This document shows positions 1 through 5,544 of a DNA stretch of 7,642 bases, one piece after another. The stretch's first letter is position 1; each line of letters opens with the position of its first letter. Location of the stretch: assembly GCA_030535715.1 (NCBI GenBank), contig JAUNRL010000047.1, positions 1 through 7,642 on the forward strand, given 5' to 3'. The position numbers were made by a program, and so were the translations under genes. This DNA comes from Bacillota bacterium. Lineage in GTDB: Bacteria; Bacillota; Clostridia; Peptostreptococcales; Anaerovoracaceae. The notes under the pieces are model-generated. The model was not told the DNA's origin and did not search any database. It saw only the letters and a list, made by a program, of their open reading frames with translations.

Positions 1-928
1 TCGGACCGTCGTACCCAGGGATGAGTTCTTCCGCCTGGTCAACGAGAACGGGATCGCCGTGATCGGCCAGACGGCCAGCGTCGCGCCGGCGGACAAGAAG
101 ATCTACGCTCTGCGGGACGTGACGGGCACGGTGGAAAACCTGAGTCTGATCACCTCCAGTATCATGAGCAAAAAACTGGCATCGGGCCCCGATGGGATCC
201 TGCTGGATGTCAAGTGCGGCCGGGGCGCGTTCATGAAGAACGAGGAGGATGCCCGGGCGCTGGCGGAGATGATGGTGGAGATCGGCACGGCTGACGGCAG
301 GGACACCCGGGCGGTGATCACGGATATGAACCAGCCTCTGGGCTGCGCGGCAGGCAATGCCCTGGAGGTGCGGGAAGCCATCGAAGTGCTGCAGGGAAGG
401 GGCCAGACGGACATCACCGAGCTGTCGGTGGCTCTGGCCGGCCTGATGATTCACATGGGCGGAAAGGCGGAGTCGGCCCGGGTCGGTTTCGACATGGCGC
501 AGCAGGCGCTGGCCGACGGCCGGGGTCTGGCCAAGATGAAGCAGTTTGTGGCCGGGCAGGGTGGCGATCCCGCCGTCGTCGATGAGCCGGAGCGTCTGGT
601 TCTCAGCGAACAGCAGCTGGTTCTGACCGCCCCGGAGGACGGCTATGTGGCCGGACTGGACGCCATGCTGATCGGGCAGGCTTCCCAGGAGACGGGAGCC
701 GGCCGGGAAACGAAGGAAGACGATATCGACCACGGAGCGGGGGTGCTCCTGCGCCATAAGATCGGTGACCCGGTCCGGCAGGGCGAACCCCTCTGTGTGC
801 TCTACAGCAGCGACGAACGAAAACTGCAGGCGGCGGCCCGGCGGGCGGAGCAGGCCTTCGTCATCGGAGATGAACGGCCGCAGCCGCAGCCGTTGATTCG
901 CGCAGTCATCGGAGGACAGCCGGAATGA
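1..928 (+). CDS. pdp: Pyrimidine-nucleoside phosphorylase, 3' part (5' end outside window)
   Basis: This cytoplasmic salvage enzyme cleaves thymidine, deoxyuridine or uridine with phosphate to give the base and (deoxy)ribose-1-phosphate. The frame is open from base 2 and supplies about 308 C-terminal residues. The family is usually near 435 residues, so roughly the first 125-130 are missing, including the phosphate-binding KxSxRGxGHTGGT region. Visible hallmarks are ADKKIYALRDVTGTV, SSIMSKK, GRGAFMK and DMNQPLG. Counting from base 2, R38, S53 and K57 have the same spacing as Arg171, Ser186 and Lys190, the pyrimidine-binding residues of E. coli thymidine phosphorylase. The C-terminal third (TAPEDGYVAGLDAM, GAGRETKEDDIDHGAGVLL, GDPVRQGEPL) is the usual PYNP C-terminal domain. 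An apparent GTG start at 59 is internal: homology runs through it to the window edge. The stop overlaps the next gene by 4 bp. Whether it is thymidine-specific (deoA-like) or broad (pdp-like) cannot be decided without the N-terminal part. Confidence 0.9.
   Translation, partial: RTVVPRDEFFRLVNENGIAVIGQTASVAPADKKIYALRDVTGTVENLSLITSSIMSKKLASGPDGILLDVKCGRGAFMKNEEDARALAEMMVEIGTADGRDTRAVITDMNQPLGCAAGNALEVREAIEVLQGRGQTDITELSVALAGLMIHMGGKAESARVGFDMAQQALADGRGLAKMKQFVAGQGGDPAVVDEPERLVLSEQQLVLTAPEDGYVAGLDAMLIGQASQETGAGRETKEDDIDHGAGVLLRHKIGDPVRQGEPLCVLYSSDERKLQAAARRAEQAFVIGDERPQPQPLIRAVIGGQPE
911..915 (+). promoter_or_regulatory. Ribosome binding site of the BMP lipoprotein gene
   Basis: GGAGG lies inside the end of the phosphorylase gene, 9 bases before the ATG at 925. 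With the ATGA stop/start overlap it fixes this start and implies translational coupling. Confidence 0.75.
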
Positions 929-2037
929 ACAGGAAAAACCGAAAGAAGAGAATCGGGGTTCTGCTGCTCTGCGTCCTGCTCTGGGGGCTGATTCTGTGCG
1001 GCTGCGGAGACGGCGGCGAACCGGAGAGCGAAGAGCCGGAATCCTTTGAAATCGCTATGGTCACCGAACCCTCCGGCGTGGAGGACGGATACTTCAAGGA
1101 GGTCACATGGAACAGCATTCAGGCCTTCGGCGAGAAATATGGGATGACCTGCCGGTATTATCCGGCGAAAGACGATTCCACGCAAGCCGCCCTGAAGGCC
1201 GTGGAGCAGGCCAGGAAAAAAGGGGCGAAGGTGCTCTTTTTCGCCGGGAGCCGGTATGAGACCACGGTGTTCGCGGCGCAGAAAAAGTACGAGGACACGT
1301 ATTTCGTCCTGCTGGACGGCGTGGCAAGGGATGACGACCATAACTACGAGATGGCGACCAACAGCACCGGCGTGCTCTTCGCCGAGGAACAGGCCGGATA
1401 TCTGGCGGGCTATGCGGCGGTCTGCGACGGGTACCGGACCTTGGGATTTCTGGGCGGAAAGGAGATGCCGGCGGTCAGGCGGTATGAGATCGGTTATGTT
1501 CAGGGTATCGCTGCGGCGGCAGAGGATAAGGGCGTGAAGGACGTTCAGGTGAAGACCGCTTACACGGAAACCTGCGACGCGTCGAAAGAAATCGAGGAGT
1601 ACGCCTCCGGCTGGTACGCGGACGGTACGGAGATCATCTTCGTCTGCGGCGGATCCATCGGTTCTTCGGTCATGAAGGCTGCGGAATCATCCGGCGGGAA
1701 GGTCATCGGTGTGGATGAGGATCAGAGCGCCCTGTCGGAGACGGTGATCACCTCTGCGAAAAAGGGCATCGGCACCGCGGTGGATGACATCCTGAAGACC
1801 TATATGCACAATAACTTCAAGGGTAATTCCATCTTCAACTATACCATCGAAAACGACGGCATCAGCCTGGAGATGGTCAACGCCCGGTTTGAGAGTTTCA
1901 GCACGGCCGATTACCAGAGTTTGCTGACCCGGATCAAAAACGGAGAAAAAGTCATTCTCAAGGAAGCTGGGGATAAGAGCATGAATGAACTGGCCGGCAG
2001 AAACGTCACCGTCGAAGAAGCCGGCTTCGGGAAATAG
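925..2037 (+). CDS. BMP/PnrA-family nucleoside-binding lipoprotein
   Basis: This is the substrate-binding lipoprotein of a nucleoside ABC importer of the BmpA/PnrA (Med) family, 370 residues, a usual length. Residues 1-27 form a lipoprotein leader: a basic start (MNRKNRKKR), a hydrophobic stretch 10-24, and a lipobox L24-C25-G26-C27, so C27 should be the lipidated residue. A Glu-rich linker (30-40) precedes the two-lobed periplasmic-binding fold. Family landmarks are AMVTEPSGVEDGYF (44-57), a G-V-L-F-A-E-E-Q-A-G-Y-L-A-G stretch (149-162), FLGGKEMPAVRRYEIGYVQG (175-194), CGGSIGSSV (241-249) and GVDEDQS (262-268). D264 and K279/K280 are plausible equivalents of nucleoside-contacting Asp and Lys residues in PnrA; that mapping is inference. 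It follows the phosphorylase by ATGA overlap, which supports nucleoside uptake. No permease or ATPase gene follows in the window, so these must lie upstream or elsewhere if present. A ligand other than nucleosides remains possible. Confidence 0.9.
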   Translation: MNRKNRKKRIGVLLLCVLLWGLILCGCGDGGEPESEEPESFEIAMVTEPSGVEDGYFKEVTWNSIQAFGEKYGMTCRYYPAKDDSTQAALKAVEQARKKGAKVLFFAGSRYETTVFAAQKKYEDTYFVLLDGVARDDDHNYEMATNSTGVLFAEEQAGYLAGYAAVCDGYRTLGFLGGKEMPAVRRYEIGYVQGIAAAAEDKGVKDVQVKTAYTETCDASKEIEEYASGWYADGTEIIFVCGGSIGSSVMKAAESSGGKVIGVDEDQSALSETVITSAKKGIGTAVDDILKTYMHNNFKGNSIFNYTIENDGISLEMVNARFESFSTADYQSLLTRIKNGEKVILKEAGDKSMNELAGRNVTVEEAGFGK

Positions 2038-2072
2038 CGCCTGACGATTCATCTGTCCGGCTCCGCAGAAAA

Positions 2073-2094
2073 CTCCGGCAATCGCGGTCCGGAG
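2073..2094 (-). terminator. Hairpin in the convergent gap, weak intrinsic terminator
   Basis: CTCCGG at 2073-2078 pairs perfectly with CCGGAG at 2089-2094 across a 10-base loop. Read on the minus strand, the hairpin lies just after the aminopeptidase stop and is followed by TTTTCTG, a short T-run. Read on the plus strand it sits downstream of the lipoprotein gene but is followed by no T-run beyond a weak ATTT. The stem is only 6 bp, so this is a modest candidate, mainly for the minus-strand gene, and possibly bidirectional. Confidence 0.4.
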
Positions 2095-2097
2095 AGC

Positions 2098-3192
2098 CTA
2101 TTTCAGGTTCTCCGGATTCAGTCCCTGCAGATCTTCCGGAAGAAAGATGCCGTCCCTTCGGATCAGTTCATCGTCAAACCAGATCTCTCCGCCGCCGTAT
2201 TCCGGCCGCTGGATCATGACCAGATCCCAGTGGATGGCGGATTTGTTGCCGTTGGGGGCGTCCTCGTAGCACATACCCGGGGTCAGGTGGAAGCTGCCGG
2301 CGATCTTCTCATCGAAGAGGGTATCTTTCATGGGATGAAGGATGTAGGGATTGACGCCCAGGGCGAATTCGCCGAAGAAGCGGGCGCCGTCGTCGGTGTC
2401 CAGCAGCTGGTTGATTCGCTCATCATTATTGGCGGAGGCCTGGACGATCTTTCCGTTGCGGACGGTGAACACGATGTTTTCGTAGGTGAAGCCCTGCTCT
2501 TCGGAGGGCGTGTTATAGGAAATGGTTCCGTTCATGGAGTCCCGGACGGGTGCGGTGTACACTTCGCCGTCGGGGATGTTTTTTTCGCCGTCGCACTTGA
2601 CGGCGCCGATGCCTTTGATGGAAAAGCACAGGTCGGTTTCCGGCCCTTTGATATGCACCTGATCGGTCCGGTTCATCCGTTTCACCAGCGGATCCATGGC
2701 CCGGCTCATCTTCGCGTAGTCCAGGGTGCATACGTCAAAGTAAAAGTCCTCGAAGGCCTCCTGGCTGGTGCCCGCCAGCTGGGCCATGGACGCGTTGGGA
2801 TAGCGCAGCACCACCCAGTTGGTTTCGTTGACCCGCCAGTCGATGCGGCTGTATAGATTCAGTTTCTCCGCGGGCACGTCGGCCAGCTCGGCCGTGTTGT
2901 TTCCCGCCCGGATGGCGATATAGGCCCGCATGCCTTTCATCTGCGCCAGAGCGATTTCGTCCTGGAAACGGATCTGCTCTTCGGTGCAGCGCAGCATGAT
3001 TTCCCGGCTGATGGCTGAATCCCGAAGCTCCGCGTAGGGGAAACCACCGGCTTCGTAAATGTCCTTGATCAGCTGCCGGGCAAGGCTTCTGCAGCATTCG
3101 CCTTCGTAACTGATCAGCACCCGGTCCCCGGGTTTAACGCGGCAGGAATAGCCGACAAGCAGTGATGACAGTCTGTTGATTCTTGGATCCAT
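2098..3192 (-). CDS. M29-family metallo-aminopeptidase (AmpS/PepS/AmpT-like)
   Basis: This cytoplasmic metal-dependent exopeptidase would remove N-terminal residues from peptides. It has 364 residues. The M29 active-site set can be placed: E210 (IPDGEVYTAP), E275 (GEFALGVNP), H302 (GSFHLTPG), Y309, H321 and D323 (SAIHWDL). These match the spacing of Glu250, Glu316, His345, Tyr352, His376 and Asp378 of Thermus AmpT, except that the segment between the Tyr and the HxD is about a dozen residues shorter. The N-terminal part has VKPGDRVLISYEGE, typical of the family, and D118-W119 lies in the region containing YSRIDWRVNETNW (114-126). Overall length is about 45 residues below the 408-413 of AmpT, AmpS and PepS, which suggests a compact clostridial subgroup rather than truncation, because all ligands are present. 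The ATG is fixed by an AGGAGG site 5 bases upstream. It is transcribed alone, convergent with the lipoprotein gene and divergent from the MMPL operon. There is no signal peptide. Confidence 0.9.
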   Translation of the reverse strand: MDPRINRLSSLLVGYSCRVKPGDRVLISYEGECCRSLARQLIKDIYEAGGFPYAELRDSAISREIMLRCTEEQIRFQDEIALAQMKGMRAYIAIRAGNNTAELADVPAEKLNLYSRIDWRVNETNWVVLRYPNASMAQLAGTSQEAFEDFYFDVCTLDYAKMSRAMDPLVKRMNRTDQVHIKGPETDLCFSIKGIGAVKCDGEKNIPDGEVYTAPVRDSMNGTISYNTPSEEQGFTYENIVFTVRNGKIVQASANNDERINQLLDTDDGARFFGEFALGVNPYILHPMKDTLFDEKIAGSFHLTPGMCYEDAPNGNKSAIHWDLVMIQRPEYGGGEIWFDDELIRRDGIFLPEDLQGLNPENLK

Positions 3193-3197
3193 AATAA

Positions 3198-3203
3198 CCT
3201 CCT
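3198..3203 (-). promoter_or_regulatory. Ribosome binding site of the aminopeptidase gene
   Basis: Minus-strand AGGAGG, extended to AGGAGGT with base 3197, sits 5 bases before the ATG at 3192. It is a full consensus site and supports that start. Confidence 0.85.
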
Positions 3204-3222
3204 GCAGTCAGATTCTGAAAAG

Positions 3223-3252
3223 ATTATACACCATGGGCGGGATTTCTGTTAA
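3223..3252 (-). promoter_or_regulatory. Sigma-A type promoter of the aminopeptidase gene
   Basis: On the minus strand the -35 is TTAACA (3252-3247, 5 of 6 consensus bases) and the -10 is TATAAT (3228-3223, perfect), with an 18-bp spacer. Transcription would start near 3216, giving a leader of about 24 bases that contains the ribosome binding site. An 8-bp inverted repeat lies directly upstream of the -35. Confidence 0.8.
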
Positions 3253-3261
3253 TATGGATTT

Positions 3262-3285
3262 GCAAAGGCAACGGATCGCCTTTGC
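3262..3285. repeat. Inverted repeat upstream of the aminopeptidase -35
   Basis: GCAAAGGC (3262-3269) and GCCTTTGC (3278-3285) are perfect 8-bp arms around an 8-base centre. The repeat lies 10 bp upstream of the minus-strand -35 and about 40 bp before the first rightward promoter candidate. No T-run follows on either strand and no gene ends here, so a terminator is unlikely. A regulator-binding site for the aminopeptidase promoter is a possible role (inference). Confidence 0.5.
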
Positions 3286-3311
3286 CAAAGGAGAGGATTC
3301 CGTATCCGGAG

Positions 3312-3322
3312 CCGTCTGACGG
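3312..3322. repeat. Short palindrome CCGTC-T-GACGG
   Basis: This is an 11-bp perfect palindrome with an odd centre, just upstream of the TTGAGC -35 candidate of the rightward operon. Arms of 5 bp can occur by chance, so a protein-binding role is only a possibility. Confidence 0.3.
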
Positions 3323-3323
3323 T

Positions 3324-3352
3324 TTGAGCAATTTCGTACAAGTGCACAAAAT
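3324..3352 (+). promoter_or_regulatory. Candidate promoter A of the MMPL operon
   Basis: TTGAGC (3324-3329) and CAAAAT (3347-3352) are spaced by 17 bp; each matches 4 of 6 consensus bases. The -10 lies within the palindrome at 3341-3361, so a protein bound there would block it, the usual layout of an autoregulated or drug-induced exporter. The start would be near 3359, giving a leader of about 74 bases. Candidate B downstream scores slightly better as a motif, so the choice is open. Confidence 0.4.
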
Positions 3353-3361
3353 TTGTACACT
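3341..3361. promoter_or_regulatory. Operator-like 21-bp palindrome before the MMPL operon
   Basis: Left arm AGTGCACAAA (3341-3350), centre A3351, right arm TTTGTACACT (3352-3361). Nine of ten arm positions are complementary; only C3345 against A3357 breaks symmetry. An overlapping second inverted pair, GTACAA (3336-3341) with TTGTAC (3353-3358), is offset by 4 bp, as expected if two dimers could bind neighbouring sites. Size and position fit a TetR- or MarR-like regulator; no regulator gene lies in the window, so the family is inferred only. Confidence 0.65.
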
Positions 3362-3377
3362 CGTCTTCTTCATGTCT

Positions 3378-3407
3378 ATGACGGATCCGGCCGGTGTTAA
3401 ATATGAT
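3378..3407 (+). promoter_or_regulatory. Candidate promoter B of the MMPL operon
   Basis: ATGACG (3378-3383, 4 of 6) and TATGAT (3402-3407, 5 of 6) are spaced by 18 bp. The start would be near 3414, right at the ribosome binding site, giving a very short leader of about 19 bases. If this is the true promoter, the palindrome at 3341-3361 would be centred near -63, a position better suited to activation than to repression. Confidence 0.35.
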
Positions 3408-3415
3408 GAACCAGT

Positions 3416-3424
3416 AAGGAGAGG
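3416..3424 (+). promoter_or_regulatory. Ribosome binding site of the MMPL gene
   Basis: AAGGAGAGG precedes the ATG at 3433, with AGGAG ending 11 bases before it. It is a strong site at a slightly long spacing and supports that start. Confidence 0.7.
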
Positions 3425-3432
3425 TTCGTTTC

Positions 3433-5544
3433 ATGCTGAGGTTCGGGCGCGCGGTCGTTGGAAAGCGAAAAATCATACTCATCGTGGCGGTATTGCTGTT
3501 GATTCCGTCCGTTTTTGGTGTCATCAATACCCGGATCAACTACGATGTGCTGACCTACCTGCCCGACAGCATCGACACCATCAGGGGACAGAACATTCTC
3601 CTGGATGAATTCGGCAAGGGAGGCTTCTCCATGGTCATGGTGGACGGCATGAGCATGAAGGATGTGGCGAAGATGAAGAAGCAGATCGAGGATGTGGATC
3701 ACGTGGCCACGGTCATCTGGTACGATACCATTCTGGATCTGTCTGTCCCCGAAACCATTCTCCCCGAAAGCATATACCAGAAATTCAACAGCGGCGATAC
3801 AACGCTGATGGCGATCTTTTTTGATTCGCCCACCTCCGATGATGTGACTCTGGAGGCAGTTACCGAAATCCGGCATATCCTGGGCAAACAGGGCTTCATG
3901 AGCGGAATGTCCTGCTTCGTGGAGGATCTGAAGGAACTGATCGAGCACGAGGAACCGATCTATGTGGCCGTGGCGGTACTCCTGGCCATGATCGTTCTGG
4001 GCCTGTTTATGAATTCCTTCGCCATTCCGGTGATCTTCATTTCCGGGATCGGGCTGGCCATCCTGTACAATATGGGAGCCAACGTGTTCACCGGTGAGAT
4101 CTCCTTCATCACCCAGGCTATCGCTTCGGTTCTGCAGCTGGCCGTTACCACGGATTATTCCATATTCCTGTGGCACAGCTACGAGGAACACCGGAACAAG
4201 ATGGGGATGGAGAACGAGGAGGCCATGGCCAACGCCATCGCCAGAACCCTCGTCTCCGTCATCAGCAGCTCCACAACGACCATTGCCGGATTCCTGGCTC
4301 TCTGTTTCATGACCTTCCAGCTGGGACTGGATATGGGCATTGTGCTGGCCCGGGGCGTGCTCATCGGCGTGATCTGCAGCGTGACGATCCTGCCGTCCAT
4401 GATCCTCTGCTTCGACCGGCTGATCGACCGGACCAGGCACAGACCTCTGATGCCCAGATTCGACCGGTTGTCCGCCGCCATCGTGAAACGGCCGCTGATC
4501 TTCGCCGCTATCTTCCTGATTCTGCTGGGACCGGCTTTTTACGGGTACCGGCACACGGATGTGTACTATAAGCTGGATCAAAGCATTCCCCAGACGCTGC
4601 CCTTTGCCGCGGCGAACCGGAAACTGGCGGATGATTTCAATATGAACTGCACTCACATGCTGCTCATCGATGCAGATACGCCCCAGAGGGATGTGCGGGA
4701 TATGATGCATGAGATTGAAAACGTGAAGGGAGTGGGGTACACCCTGAGTCTGGAAGGGGCACTGGGGCCCACCATTCCCGATTCTATGGTGCCCAACCGG
4801 CTGCGTGACGAGCTGGCGGACGAAAATTATGAGCTGGCGATCATCAATTCGGAATATGCCGTCGCCAGTGACGCGGTCAACCGGCAGATCGACGAGATCA
4901 GCGCCATCACCCACAAATATGACAAGGGGTCGATGCTCATCGGCGAAGCGCCCTGCACCAAGGAACTGATCGTCATCACCGACCGGGATTTCAAGGTGGT
5001 CACCGCCGTTTCCGTGGGGGCGATCTTCCTCATTCTCCTGATCGCTCTGCAGTCCATCTCCCTGCCGGTCATTCTGGTGGCGTCCATCGAACTGGGCATC
5101 TTCATCAACCTGGGCATACCCTACTATACGGGGACGGTGCTGGCCTTCATCACATCGATCATCATCGGTACGGTGCAGCTGGGTTCCACGGTGGACTACG
5201 CCATCCTCATGACTGCCCGGTACAAACGGGAGCGCTTTGCGGGGCATCCGAAGAAGGAGGCTATCCATATCGCTCATTCCACATCGATGCCCTCGGTGCT
5301 GGTCAGCGCGCTGGCCTTTTTCTCCGCGACCATCGGCGTGGGTCTGTATTCGGACATCGACCTGATCGGCTCCCTGTGCATGCTCATGGCCCGGGGCGCC
5401 ATCATCAGTCTCTTTGTGGTCATGTTCATCGTGCCGGCGTTCTTCGTCCTCTTTGACGGAATCATCGTGAGGACAAGCCGGGGATTTCTGGATAAATCAA
5501 ATGCAAATGCTGAACCGCAGACAGCGGGGGAGGGAATACAATGA
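3433..5544 (+). CDS. MMPL-family (RND superfamily) transporter
   Basis: This is a cytoplasmic-membrane exporter of 703 residues, probably proton-driven; lipids or amphipathic compounds are common substrates of the family, but the substrate here is unknown. By eye it has the RND plan of two repeated halves: TM1 (about 13-31), outer loop 32-174, TM2-TM6 (about 175-325), then TM7 (353-371), outer loop 372-520, TM8-TM12 (521-672) and a short hydrophilic tail. TM4 carries TTDYSIFL with D241-Y242 and TM10 carries GSTVDYAILM with D588-Y589. These match the paired Asp-Tyr proton-relay residues of mycobacterial MmpL3 (D256-Y257 and D645-Y646), so both halves look functional. The two halves also resemble each other around TM4-TM5 and TM10-TM11. 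It is followed by ATGA overlap with a secreted heptad-repeat protein, a likely partner. There is no adaptor or outer-membrane channel gene, as expected in a monoderm. An operator-like palindrome lies upstream. Confidence 0.9.
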   Translation: MLRFGRAVVGKRKIILIVAVLLLIPSVFGVINTRINYDVLTYLPDSIDTIRGQNILLDEFGKGGFSMVMVDGMSMKDVAKMKKQIEDVDHVATVIWYDTILDLSVPETILPESIYQKFNSGDTTLMAIFFDSPTSDDVTLEAVTEIRHILGKQGFMSGMSCFVEDLKELIEHEEPIYVAVAVLLAMIVLGLFMNSFAIPVIFISGIGLAILYNMGANVFTGEISFITQAIASVLQLAVTTDYSIFLWHSYEEHRNKMGMENEEAMANAIARTLVSVISSSTTTIAGFLALCFMTFQLGLDMGIVLARGVLIGVICSVTILPSMILCFDRLIDRTRHRPLMPRFDRLSAAIVKRPLIFAAIFLILLGPAFYGYRHTDVYYKLDQSIPQTLPFAAANRKLADDFNMNCTHMLLIDADTPQRDVRDMMHEIENVKGVGYTLSLEGALGPTIPDSMVPNRLRDELADENYELAIINSEYAVASDAVNRQIDEISAITHKYDKGSMLIGEAPCTKELIVITDRDFKVVTAVSVGAIFLILLIALQSISLPVILVASIELGIFINLGIPYYTGTVLAFITSIIIGTVQLGSTVDYAILMTARYKRERFAGHPKKEAIHIAHSTSMPSVLVSALAFFSATIGVGLYSDIDLIGSLCMLMARGAIISLFVVMFIVPAFFVLFDGIIVRTSRGFLDKSNANAEPQTAGEGIQ
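5529..5533 (+). promoter_or_regulatory. Ribosome binding site of the heptad-repeat protein gene
   Basis: GGAGG within a G-rich run lies inside the end of the MMPL gene, 7 bases before the ATG at 5541. Together with the ATGA overlap it fixes the start and indicates coupled translation. Confidence 0.8.

Noticed and set aside
59..61. GTG at 59 as the true start of the phosphorylase
   Set aside because: Residues before it (DEFFRLVNENGIAVIGQ) continue family homology to the window edge, so the gene is cut by the window and not started here.
2230..2856. 208-codon plus-strand frame opposite the aminopeptidase gene
   Set aside because: The translation is Gly/Val-rich with no motif. The minus-strand frame has all M29 ligands, a promoter and a ribosome binding site.
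3262..3285. Inverted repeat as an intrinsic terminator
   Set aside because: No T-run follows on either strand and no gene ends into it.
3249..3608. Overlapping small frames covering the divergent intergenic region (3282-3608 plus, 3249-3539 minus)
   Set aside because: They run through the promoter, palindrome and MMPL start, show no domain, and have no convincing ribosome binding site.
3397..5277. 626-codon open frame on the minus strand opposite the MMPL gene
   Set aside because: The translation is His/Gln/Asp-rich with no recognisable domain, and it lies fully opposite a gene with clear RND hallmarks. It is an antisense shadow of GC-biased codon use.
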